NCBI RefSeq assembly: GCF_008704655.1
Contig: NZ_CP023688.1
Span: 2,170,001 to 2,234,000, forward strand
Direction: 5' to 3'
Length of the DNA: 64,000 nucleotides
Source: Streptomyces rimosus
Lineage (GTDB): Bacteria; Actinomycetota; Actinomycetes; Streptomycetales; Streptomycetaceae
Shown: positions 17,233 through 24,223 of the stretch, piece after piece
How positions within the stretch are numbered: the first letter of the stretch is position 1
How the letters are laid out: each line of letters starts with the position of its first letter
Translations under genes and position numbers: made by a program
The notes under the pieces: generated by a model
What the model was told of the DNA's origin: nothing
The model's input: only the letters and a program-made list of their open reading frames with translations
The model's database searches: none

Positions 17233-19505
17233 CGTCGTCCCTCTCCTTCCAGCACCGCCCGCATCCGGGCGGCCGCCCGGGGGGCGAGCGGTTCGTCACT
17301 GTCCCGCTCCAGCCGGGCGACGAGCAGCAGCAACCGGTCCCGGTCGCGCCGCCCCTCCACCAGCCGTGGCAGGAATGCGCACAGCACGTCGAGCTGCCGC
17401 TGGTCCTTGGCGGCCCGCCGCATCCAGCGGCCCGTCTCCTGCTGCGCCGCGGCGCCCGAGCGCGCCGTGCCGAGCGCGGTGTGCACCAGGTCCGCCAGCC
17501 AGGGCGCCCGTTCCGGGTGGGCGGCCAGCAGCGCCGCCGCCAGCGGCCAGGAGCCGTACGGTTCCAGCGCGGGCCGGTCCTTGAGCCCCCACAGGTGGGA
17601 GGTGCGGGTGGACAGCGCGCGCAGCACCACCATCAGCGCGAGGTTCTGGCGGGTCTGCCGCCGGTCGCCGAGCCAGCGGGCCAGCCGCCTGAGCACGACG
17701 TCCGGTTCGGGGCCCGCCAGCAGCCGTACGACGCTGTACGAGGCGGCGTCGACGGACTTGCCGTCGTCCTCCCGCGAGCCGATCCGGCCCAGTTCGTCGA
17801 GGGAGGCGGCGACCGAGCCGGCGGCGAGGCCGTATCCGTGGGCGAAGGCGGCCGTCTCGCGGGCGGTCCGGTCCTCGCCGCGCGCCCAGTCGCGCAGCAG
17901 GCCGCGTACGGCGGGCTGCACCTCGGGAGCGCGGGACGCCTCGGCGAGCGCGGTGGCCGCGGCCATCTGCTGCACCGGGCTGTCGGCGCGGGCGAGCGGC
18001 AGCAGCAGTTCGGAGAATCCGTAGAGGTAGTCGCGGGCGCACAGCGCGCCCGCGGTGATCGCGGCGCGCACCCACATCTGGGGGCGCTGGTCGTCGCACA
18101 GGGACCGCAGCCAGCGGGTCAGCGGGCCGCGGGCGTTGTGGTAGCCGTCCCACGCCTCGAAGAGGACGGCGGTGGCCAGCCTGCGCCCCTGGAATCGCGC
18201 CACCCGTACGGGGATGGCCGCGTCGCCCAGATCCTCGACGCCGCGGCCCGGTACGGCGCGGGCCGCGGCCAGCCGGGCGGCGGTCTGCGCGGTGAACAGC
18301 GAGCGGCCCGGCGCGTACTGGGGGTCGAGGGTGACCGCCAGCTCCCAGGCGAGGAGTTCGCCGGCCTCGGTGACCAGGCTCTCCGCCGAGCCGTTGAAGA
18401 CCGCGAGCGACAGCCGCAGGGCCGCGGCGCGCAGGGCGGGCAGCGCCTCGGGGAGGGTGCCGGGCCGGTCGGCCCCGGCGAACCACTCCTGCGCCTGATG
18501 GGGCGCGAACCAGGCGCATTCGCGCAGGAGTTGGGCGTCGTCGGTGTCGCCCTTGGCGTGCGCGGCGAGATGGGTGGCGAGCCGGGCCGCCTCGCCCGGC
18601 CGCAGCTCGTCCAGGCCCAGCGCCTGCCGTACGTCGGGGCGCCGGGCGTTGGTGAGGGCCAGGTGCCGCAGCTCCAGCGGCGCGTCGGCGAGCAGGTCGG
18701 CCACATGGCGTCCGAGGACGTCGTCGGCGGGCGGCGGCACGCACAGCGCGCCGTAGCGGCCGCGCACCAGCCGGTCGGCGAAGTCGCCGCTGCCCACGAC
18801 CAGGACGCCGTACGCGCCGCGCCCGGCGAGCAGGGCGCTGAGCCGGTCCAGGTGCAGTTCGGAGGGCCGGTGGCCGGTGCCGTCGCCCTGGTCGGCGCCG
18901 GCCACGGAGGTGTCGTCGGCGGGCAGTTCGAGCAGATAGCCCCGGCCGGCCTCGAACTTGTCCTGGTCGACGCTGCCGAGCGCGGTGGACGGGTCCAGGC
19001 GGGACACTCCGGAGGCGATGTCCCTGAGGAGGGCGAGGCCGGTGGTCGTACGGCCGGTGCCGTGCTCGCCGCAGAGCGCCAGCAGGTGCGTGCGCTCCAG
19101 CCGGGTGCGCATCGCGTCGTAGCCGGGCGCCGGGCAGTAGATCCGGGCCAGGTGCTCCAGTTCCTCGTCCGGCACCGGGCCGTCGACGAAGACGGTGTCG
19201 GCGCCGACTCCGACGCGGACCTGGGTCTGGTAGAAGGTGTTGCCGTCGTAGATCTGGCTGTCGCCCTCGACGTGCAGGTTGGTGCGGGCCTCGCGGGCGG
19301 TGCGGGCGCCGCCCGCCTCCCCCGCGCCGCCCAGCGGGCTGCCTTTGGGAGCGTCCAGCCGCGGCTTCTCCTCGGGCTGTTCGGGGCTTTCGGCCCGGCC
19401 GTCCTTGGCGGCCTTCGCGGCGTCGTCGTCCTTGGCGGGCCTGCCCTCGGGCTGCGGCGGGGGCTGTTCGCCGGCGGGTGCGGCTCCATCGTCGACGTCG
19501 GTCAT
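17229..19505 (-). CDS. P-loop NTPase with N-terminal assembly motif and helical tail
   Basis: A 758-residue protein. The first 75 residues are a charged, Lys/Glu/Pro-rich linker. The motif QIYDGNTF lies at 84-91 and is shared with the end of the preceding cyclase-like protein. The Walker A motif GEHGTGRTT lies at 146-154, and LVVGSGDFAD probably follows as a sensor strand. From about residue 330 the sequence is all-helical with many Ala/Leu repeats, like an ARM/TPR-type solenoid. This resembles the layout of STAND-like NTPases in signalling: assembly motif, NTPase, repeat sensor. The start ATG 19505 overlaps the cyclase stop by ATGA. No database family can be named with certainty. Confidence 0.7.
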   Translation of the reverse strand: MTDVDDGAAPAGEQPPPQPEGRPAKDDDAAKAAKDGRAESPEQPEEKPRLDAPKGSPLGGAGEAGGARTAREARTNLHVEGDSQIYDGNTFYQTQVRVGVGADTVFVDGPVPDEELEHLARIYCPAPGYDAMRTRLERTHLLALCGEHGTGRTTTGLALLRDIASGVSRLDPSTALGSVDQDKFEAGRGYLLELPADDTSVAGADQGDGTGHRPSELHLDRLSALLAGRGAYGVLVVGSGDFADRLVRGRYGALCVPPPADDVLGRHVADLLADAPLELRHLALTNARRPDVRQALGLDELRPGEAARLATHLAAHAKGDTDDAQLLRECAWFAPHQAQEWFAGADRPGTLPEALPALRAAALRLSLAVFNGSAESLVTEAGELLAWELAVTLDPQYAPGRSLFTAQTAARLAAARAVPGRGVEDLGDAAIPVRVARFQGRRLATAVLFEAWDGYHNARGPLTRWLRSLCDDQRPQMWVRAAITAGALCARDYLYGFSELLLPLARADSPVQQMAAATALAEASRAPEVQPAVRGLLRDWARGEDRTARETAAFAHGYGLAAGSVAASLDELGRIGSREDDGKSVDAASYSVVRLLAGPEPDVVLRRLARWLGDRRQTRQNLALMVVLRALSTRTSHLWGLKDRPALEPYGSWPLAAALLAAHPERAPWLADLVHTALGTARSGAAAQQETGRWMRRAAKDQRQLDVLCAFLPRLVEGRRDRDRLLLLVARLERDSDEPLAPRAAARMRAVLEGEGRR
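19233..19257 (-). repeat. QIYDGNTF-coding direct repeat, NTPase copy
   Basis: Twenty-five bases identical to 19625-19649, encoding QIYDGNTF in the NTPase N-terminal linker. Flanking DNA is not conserved. See the matching entry and the finding on paired motifs. Confidence 0.9.
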
Positions 19506-20476
19506 CGGGCACCGCCTTCGGCTCCGGTGCCGTCGTCGGCGGCGTCCGTCGCGGGCCGTCGCGGTGCGGCGTCGCCCCGCGCCGCCGCGGCATCGCCCTG
19601 CCGTACGCCCGTGAAGTCCCCGTTGAAGGTGTTGCCGTCGTAGATCTGGTTGCTGCCGCCGATGTGGTCGAAGCGGTACTTGGCGGCGTACGCGGGGGGC
19701 TGGGGCGCGGGGGCCGGGGCCGGACCGGCGGCCGGTCCGGGCCCGGAAGCGGGCGGCGGGACCGTACCCCCATGCCCCGTCCCGCCGCCCTGCTCCGGCG
19801 CCGGGCCCCGGGCCGCGCGCACCCCCGTCGCGCACGGCCGCTCCCGCGCCCGCACCGCCGCGTCCGGCGGTGCCTCCTGTGATGCCGCGTCCGGCAGTGG
19901 CGGCTGCGGCAGCCGGGGGACGTGGAACCACGCCTCCTCGTCCGTCTCCTTCTCCGACACCCGCGCCCTGCGGTAGTGCTCGGGCTCGATGCAGGTGCCG
20001 CCTTCGGCCACCACGTCGCGGTACAGCGAGTCGGAGACCACGAACAGCAGCGGCGCCCGGTCCGCCAATCGCATGACGCTCCTGGCCGTGCCGCTGTCGC
20101 ACAGCCGGCAGGCGAGGTCCACCGCGCGGCCCGCCAGGCCCTTCTCGTCCCGGACGACCGGCCCGGCGTGCATGGCGACGCGCAGCCGCAGCGGCTCCGC
20201 GCGCCCTTCGTTGACCTGCCGCAGCCGCTGGTAGACGCCTTCCAGCCAGGGCCCGACCAACTGGGCGGAGGGTACGTGCGGGTCGAGCGCGACGAGGACG
20301 CCGTCCCCGCGGTCCTCCAGGTGGAAGGACTCCTCGGTGACGCCCACGGCGGCGAACCCCGCCTCGAAGACGTCGTACATCGCCTCGCGCATCCGCAGCT
20401 TGGCACGCAGCCCCAGCCGTCCGGATCCGCAGACGTCTCCGCTGACGACGAGTCGGTGCAAGGCTTCCGTGCTCAC
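19502..20476 (-). CDS. Class III nucleotide-cyclase-like protein
   Basis: A 324-residue protein starting at GTG 20476 behind a strong AGGAGG. Residues 8-185 follow the class III cyclase pattern: first metal Asp14 in SGDVCGSG, EDRGDGVLV (54-62) with the second metal Asp58, and GRAVDLACRL (116-125), where the usual transition-state Asn is Asp120 while Arg124 remains. Activity is therefore plausible but altered specificity or weak activity must be considered. A Pro/Ala-rich linker leads to the motif QIYDGNTF (277-284), followed by a disordered tail. It lies between a Crp-type regulator and the NTPase that carries the same motif. A PycTM-like effector is encoded downstream, consistent with a Pycsar-like cyclase role. 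Confidence 0.7.
   Translation of the reverse strand: MSTEALHRLVVSGDVCGSGRLGLRAKLRMREAMYDVFEAGFAAVGVTEESFHLEDRGDGVLVALDPHVPSAQLVGPWLEGVYQRLRQVNEGRAEPLRLRVAMHAGPVVRDEKGLAGRAVDLACRLCDSGTARSVMRLADRAPLLFVVSDSLYRDVVAEGGTCIEPEHYRRARVSEKETDEEAWFHVPRLPQPPLPDAASQEAPPDAAVRARERPCATGVRAARGPAPEQGGGTGHGGTVPPPASGPGPAAGPAPAPAPQPPAYAAKYRFDHIGGSNQIYDGNTFNGDFTGVRQGDAAAARGDAAPRRPATDAADDGTGAEGGAR
19625..19649 (-). repeat. QIYDGNTF-coding direct repeat, cyclase copy
   Basis: Twenty-five bases identical to 19233-19257, starting 392 bases away. It encodes QIYDGNTF near the cyclase C-terminus, in the context SNQIYDGNTFNGDF. The match is in the same reading frame in both genes, so selection on the peptide or a recent copy is likely. 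Confidence 0.9.
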
Positions 20477-20530
20477 TGGACCTCCTGATGGGTGCCGACG
20501 TGCAGCAGCATGGCCGGGGCGGGAGAGGGT

Positions 20531-20552
20531 GGCTGTAGCCGTTTACACAGCC
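20531..20552 (-). terminator. Weak hairpin at the end of the Crp-type gene
   Basis: GGCTGT (20531-20536) pairs with ACAGCC (20547-20552) across the TAA stop of the regulator gene. A 6-bp stem with a 10-base loop is weak. It may separate the regulator from the cluster partially, leaving the 66-base gap readable. Confidence 0.3.
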
Positions 20553-21289
20553 GGCGGAGATTCCTCGGGACGCAGGGGAGCGGGCCCGCCCGCCGCCCGG
20601 CCGCGGACCGCGCGTCCCTCGGCGAGCAGCCGCAGCAGCGCGAGGTCGAGCACGGCCAGCCGCCGCGGCCCGGTCCGTACGACGCCCTGCTCGCGCAGCA
20701 GCCGCAGCGCCTTGGCCACCGCTTCGCGGGTGGAGCCGACGGCCGCCGCGAGGTCGTGCTGGGGCAGCGGCAGATCGACGTCGACACCGCCCTCCCCGGG
20801 GTGCCCGGTGCGCTCGGCCAGTTCCACCAGGCGCGCGGCGAGCCGCTGCAGCACCTTCTCCGAGGCCAGCGACCGCCGTTCGCCGTCCGAGCTGCGCAGC
20901 CGGGAGCTGAACTGGCGCATGATCAGTACGGTCGCGACGGGCCGGGTGGCGAGGTAGCCGCGGAACCGGTCGCCGGGCACGACCACCCCGTCCAGCGGGC
21001 CGAGCGCGGTGACGGTGGCGCTGCGCGGGCGGTGGTCGACGGCGGCCTGGTCGCCGACGACCTCGCCGCTGCCGCGCAGCGCGAGGATCAGCCGCACGCC
21101 CCGCTCGGTCTCCAGGGAGACGCTCGCCCAGCCGCTGACGATCGCCACGACGAAGGTGGTGGTGTCGTTCTCCCTGAGGACGACCTCGCCCGGCGCGTAT
21201 CCACGGGCCCGGCCGAGCGCGAGCAGCGCCCGCCGGTCCTGCGCCGGCAGCGCCCGCAAAAAGGGTCTGCCGTCCTCGAAGAGACTCAT
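20543..21289 (-). CDS. Crp/Fnr-family regulator with cNMP-binding domain
   Basis: A 248-residue transcription factor. The N-terminal beta-roll cNMP-binding domain keeps the phosphate-cassette residues GE (in GSGEVVGD) and RSA (in RPRSATV), which in CRP contact cyclic nucleotide. The C-terminal winged helix (HDLAAAVGSTREAVAKALRLL) is of the Crp type. The start ATG 21289 has GAGGGGA upstream. The tail is Arg/Pro-rich. It lies 66 bases upstream of the cyclase-like gene on the same strand, so it is probably the first gene of the operon or its local regulator. A loop is suggested in which the operon's own cyclic nucleotide controls expression; which nucleotide it binds cannot be read from sequence. 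Confidence 0.85.
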   Translation of the reverse strand: MSLFEDGRPFLRALPAQDRRALLALGRARGYAPGEVVLRENDTTTFVVAIVSGWASVSLETERGVRLILALRGSGEVVGDQAAVDHRPRSATVTALGPLDGVVVPGDRFRGYLATRPVATVLIMRQFSSRLRSSDGERRSLASEKVLQRLAARLVELAERTGHPGEGGVDVDLPLPQHDLAAAVGSTREAVAKALRLLREQGVVRTGPRRLAVLDLALLRLLAEGRAVRGRAAGGPAPLRPEESPPAV

Positions 21290-21732
21290 CCGTCCCCTCC
21301 CCCGATATTGCGCTCACCTCGTCCCCGGACACCCGGGACCCATGCTTGTGGTCGCCCTGAGGGCCCGGCCCGGTTCCTCAGCGTGGCGGAGAAATGGGCT
21401 CGTCTCTGATTTCTTTCGTTACAGGCGAGGTTCTTGCGTGAATTGATCGAGCTGTGCTCGGTTGAGTTACAGAACAGTAGGGACCCGACCAGCCCCCGTC
21501 AACGCTCTTCCGCCACTCAACTCAGTACCCTCACAAGGCCGTTGACCTCACCGAACATGTGTACCTCGACGCGCCCGGCGACATCGCCGCGGCACATACC
21601 GCGCGTGCGGCAACGGTTACGGTGAGGGTTCATTGGCGCACCAACTTACGTACATGTGCCGCCAGTTGTGACGCGCGAACGACGAACTACCGCTCGAATA
21701 GGCGCATTTACCGGAATCTGGCGGCCATTCGG
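21290..21732. other. Promoter region of the cluster, no gene seen
   Basis: A gap of 443 bases between the Crp-type start and the XRE stop, both on the minus strand. It is clearly less GC-rich than its surroundings from about 21400 to 21480 and near 21640. GTTACAG occurs twice (about 21418 and 21473) and ACATGTG twice (about 21555 and 21652). CTGTG with ACAG around 21453-21478 is a loose Crp-like half-site pair. No convincing ORF on either strand. Confidence 0.5.
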
Positions 21733-22185
21733 TCAGCCGTCCTGCCGGCCCCCGCGCTCCGCCTGCTCCAGCCGGTACACCACGTCGAGCAGATCCATCA
21801 CCTGCTTGCGGCGGGCCTGCGACAGCTGTCCCGCCCGGAGGACCAGCAGGCGCGCCTCGCTCCCCTGGAGCGCCTCGCCGATCCGGGCCTGTTCGGCCGC
21901 CAGGGCCGTCAGCCGCTCGTCGAGGGCCGCGCCGGCGGTGTCGTCGACGAAGTACGCCGTCGGCACGCCGAAGAAGCGGGCCAGCGCCTGGAGGTGGCGC
22001 AGCGTCGGGTTGGTCTTCTTGCCCTTGCGCAGCTGCCAGATGTAGCTCTGCGAGATCGACACCCCGGTGCCGCGGATCGCCGCGGCCACGCTCTCGTTGC
22101 TGTACTCGTGGGCGGGGTCCGGCCGCACGCTCGCGAAGAGCCGGTTCAGCTTCGCGGAGAGACTGCGCTCCGCGTCCTCGGGCAT
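21733..22185 (-). CDS. EspR-like XRE-family DNA-binding protein
   Basis: A 150-residue protein with an N-terminal helix-turn-helix like mycobacterial EspR: LNRLFASV, then a helix ending in SISQSYIWQLRKGKKTNPT, then LARFFGVPTAYF. The C-terminal half is a charged helix pair likely to dimerise. ATG 22185 was chosen over an upstream ATG because the family start is MPED...LSAKLNRLF. It is transcribed away from the GntR-type gene across a shared control region that holds a 12-base direct repeat. Relatives of this type act as developmental or nucleoid-associated regulators. Its target could be the lanthipeptide genes or the conflict cluster on either side. Confidence 0.8.
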   Translation of the reverse strand: MPEDAERSLSAKLNRLFASVRPDPAHEYSNESVAAAIRGTGVSISQSYIWQLRKGKKTNPTLRHLQALARFFGVPTAYFVDDTAGAALDERLTALAAEQARIGEALQGSEARLLVLRAGQLSQARRKQVMDLLDVVYRLEQAERGGRQDG

Positions 22186-22218
22186 GGGGTCCACCCTTCG
22201 GCCTGGGCCGCCGTTTCC

Positions 22219-22230
22219 ACTGAGGTGAAA
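22219..22230. repeat. Direct repeat in XRE/GntR control region, copy 1
   Basis: ACTGAGGTGAAA, 34-45 bases upstream of the XRE start, is repeated exactly at 22307-22318. The pair brackets the divergent promoter region and may bind one of the two regulators. Confidence 0.55.
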
Positions 22231-22258
22231 TGGCGCTGGGCAACTTTGTCGGAACTGG

Positions 22259-22287
22259 TTGAAGAGCGTCAAGCCCCGGGCTACGGT
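22259..22287 (+). promoter_or_regulatory. Likely vegetative promoter of the GntR gene
   Basis: TTGAAG (22259-22264) and TACGGT (22282-22287) with a 17-base spacer fit a HrdB-type promoter directed at the GntR-type gene, leaving a leader of about 120 bases that contains the second copy of the direct repeat. Confidence 0.5.
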
Positions 22288-22306
22288 ACGGCCTACCCCG
22301 GCCTCG

Positions 22307-22318
22307 ACTGAGGTGAAA
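22307..22318. repeat. Direct repeat in XRE/GntR control region, copy 2
   Basis: Exact second copy of ACTGAGGTGAAA, 88 bases to the right of copy 1 and about 20 bases downstream of the proposed -10 element, so binding here could block the GntR promoter. Confidence 0.55.
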
Positions 22319-22414
22319 GCCCGTCTCTTCGAGGGATCGACACAGGTCTATACCCGACCCGGGGACCGGCACCGGCCGGGCGGCGACCCGCACCCAGAAC
22401 GGAGATCACCGGAC

Positions 22415-22861
22415 ATGTCACTGGCTCCCGACCCGGCCGCCGTCCGCCCGCCGAACGGCGAGACGGCCTTACCGCTCTACGCCCGGATCAGGGCGAAACT
22501 CAGAATGGACATCGCCTCGGGCCACTACGCCCAAGGCGATCAGCTTCCCCCGGCGGAGCAGCTGGCCAGGAAATACGGGGCCAACAAGAACACGATCCTG
22601 CGGGCCCTGCGCATGCTGCGCAGCGAGGGGGTCATCGACTTCGGCCGGGGGCGCGGCGCGGTGGTGCTGCACTCCTTCAGCCCGGTGCATATCGACGACA
22701 TCTGCGCGCAGTTGCAGCGGGTGGTCAACCTGGCGGACGCCTCCGGAATTTCGCGGTCCGCCGTGATCTCCTCCATCGAGCGGATGCCGCGGGTCACGGC
22801 GCGGAACGTGCGTACCCAGCGCGGGCCGCTGACCACACGGCCGCCGCAACGGCTGACGTGA
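22415..22861 (+). CDS. GntR-family regulator, short
   Basis: A 148-residue protein with a GntR winged helix: PLYARIRAKLRMDIASGHYAQGDQLPPAEQLARKYGANKNTI falls into the usual pattern, followed by LRMLRSEGVIDFGRGRGAVV. The effector-binding domain of GntR proteins is missing; about 60 residues with no recognisable fold follow. ATG 22415 has GGAG about 10 bases upstream. The neighbourhood of two other small DNA-binding proteins and a lanthipeptide operon suggests local regulation. Confidence 0.8.
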   Translation: MSLAPDPAAVRPPNGETALPLYARIRAKLRMDIASGHYAQGDQLPPAEQLARKYGANKNTILRALRMLRSEGVIDFGRGRGAVVLHSFSPVHIDDICAQLQRVVNLADASGISRSAVISSIERMPRVTARNVRTQRGPLTTRPPQRLT

Positions 22862-23489
22862 TGAATGTCGTCCTGTACATGACTAATCGGAAAGGGGAAT
22901 TCCGCGGAATGCGCGCCGACCGCCGATGGTGCCACGGAAGCCTCTGCGGAGCGTGAGCAAGAAACCAGGAAAGCCACACCGATCGACCTCACCGGAGGTA
23001 CCGGTTCCACCCCCCGTACCCGCTGGTGACAGCCCCTGCCGGACGCTGCGCGACGATCTGTCGGGCGCGGCGACACACCGTGTTGGGGCCCGGTGGAGAC
23101 TTGATCGTTCCTTGACCATTGGCGACGATTTTCCGCAGCGGCCCGCGATTCCCGGAACGGAACGCCTTTCCGGCGGGACCGGCGCGTCGGGAAACGAGGA
23201 TTATGGCGGGGCGGAAACAGGGCGAAACACGGTGAAGGGCAACTCGCGCTGCTGGGGAAGCGCAAGCTGTCTTCGCCGCACCGGCGACCGGCCGGCGCAC
23301 ACCGCCGCGTAAGCCGGTCCGGACGGCCCCGGCGCACGCGACCGCCCGGCCGTCCGCCCGCGCCCTTCGCGCCGTCGCCCGCCGACGCGCAGCCGTCCCG
23401 CGGCCCTCCCGCGTCCGCTCTCTTCCGCGCCGCCCGACCACCAGCACCTTTCGCATGCCCCGTCCGGCAGACAGGAGCGTTGCAGCACC
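22862..23489. other. Long gap, no convincing gene
   Basis: A gap of 628 bases. The stretch 22862-22920 and part of 23100-23220 are less GC-rich than the rest, with TTGATC and TTGACC near 23100-23116 as possible -35 elements. The open frames here have no ribosome site, no familiar motif and a skewed Arg/Gly/Pro composition. It may contain promoters of the LuxR-type gene. Confidence 0.45.
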
Positions 23490-23807
23490 GTGAGCGACTT
23501 CGGCACACCCATGCCCGGCCCCGCGCGCGCGGCGGGCGAACCGCACTGGAAACCGTCTCTGGGAAAGGTCGGACGGCTCACCCCGCGCGAACGGGAGACC
23601 TTTCTCCTGCTCGCCGAGGGACTGTCCAACGAGTCGATGGCGCGACGGCTCTACGTCACCGAAAGGACCGTACGCGCCCATGTCGCCGCGGTCATGGCCA
23701 AGCTCGAACTCGATTCGCGGCTGGCCGCCTGCCTGGCGTCGTACGCCTTCGCCGTACACAGCTGTACCGGCAGGTGTCCGGGGATGCTGGCCGCATCGCA
23801 TTCCTGA
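23490..23807 (+). CDS. Small LuxR-type HTH regulator
   Basis: A 105-residue protein that is essentially one LuxR/GerE DNA-binding domain: LTPREREtFLLLAEG, LSNESMARRLYVTERTVRAHV and the final helix AAVMAKLELDSR. No receiver domain is present. The start is GTG 23490 with GGAG 12 bases upstream. It lies 130 bases upstream of the lanthipeptide precursor in the same orientation, so it is the best candidate for a cluster-specific activator. Stand-alone proteins of this kind often work together with an extracytoplasmic sigma factor or another regulator. Confidence 0.85.
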   Translation: MSDFGTPMPGPARAAGEPHWKPSLGKVGRLTPRERETFLLLAEGLSNESMARRLYVTERTVRAHVAAVMAKLELDSRLAACLASYAFAVHSCTGRCPGMLAASHS

Positions 23808-23937
23808 TACCGCCGAATACTGTCGCCGCGGCCAATGGAGGCGGCCGGGGCGGCCCGACAGAATTTCTTTCGCACCGGGAAAGAACCGGCGCACCCGGCG
23901 CATTCCCGCCGGGGAAAGGCATGTGAAAGGAATGAAG

Positions 23938-24123
23938 ATGTCGGACGCATTCGACCTGGACGCGCAGATCTCCACCCCCGCCGGCCCCACCGGGGAGCAG
24001 GCGCCCACGCCGTCCATCTCCTCGATCGCCACCCGCACGGTCTGCACCAAGGTCGGCTGCAAGGTCACCAAGACCTGCGCCTGCACCTCGATGTGCACGA
24101 TCTTCTGCGTGGCCCCCAAGTAA
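23938..24123 (+). CDS. lanA: Class I lanthipeptide precursor, FxLD type
   Basis: A 61-residue precursor. The leader has the FDLD box (5-8), the counterpart of FNLD in nisin, which LanB and LanC recognise. The core from about residue 26 has six Cys (36, 41, 47, 49, 53, 57) and many Ser/Thr. T32-C36 and T37-C41 copy the nisin A and B ring spacing. T44-K-T46-C47-A-C49 copies the nisin intertwined D/E ring pattern TxTCxC. T50-C53 and T54-C57 would give two extra small rings. ATG 23938 was chosen over ATG 23932 because AAAGGA lies at proper spacing only for the former. LanC, LanB and a transporter follow. The leader cleavage site is not evident; a site shortly before S26 is likely. Confidence 0.93.
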   Translation: MSDAFDLDAQISTPAGPTGEQAPTPSISSIATRTVCTKVGCKVTKTCACTSMCTIFCVAPK

Positions 24124-24143
24124 TCGCAGGCTGAACGCATGAC

Positions 24144-24176
24144 GGGTGCTGCCGTGGTGCAGTCACGGCAGCACCC
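24144..24176 (+). terminator. Attenuator hairpin between lanA and lanC
   Basis: A perfect 13-bp stem (24144-24156 with 24164-24176) and a 7-base loop, 20 bases past the precursor stop. Such hairpins after the precursor gene let much more precursor mRNA than enzyme mRNA be made. Confidence 0.85.
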
Positions 24177-24223
24177 CGTCCTCGCGGAGTGCGCGCAGCA
24201 CGCCGAACAGACAGGAACCGACC

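Noticed and set aside
23490..24123. Translating the precursor as a C-terminal part of a longer upstream frame
   Set aside because: The longer frame overlaps the LuxR-type gene in another phase. The FDLD leader after ATG 23938 with AAAGGA fits a separate small gene.
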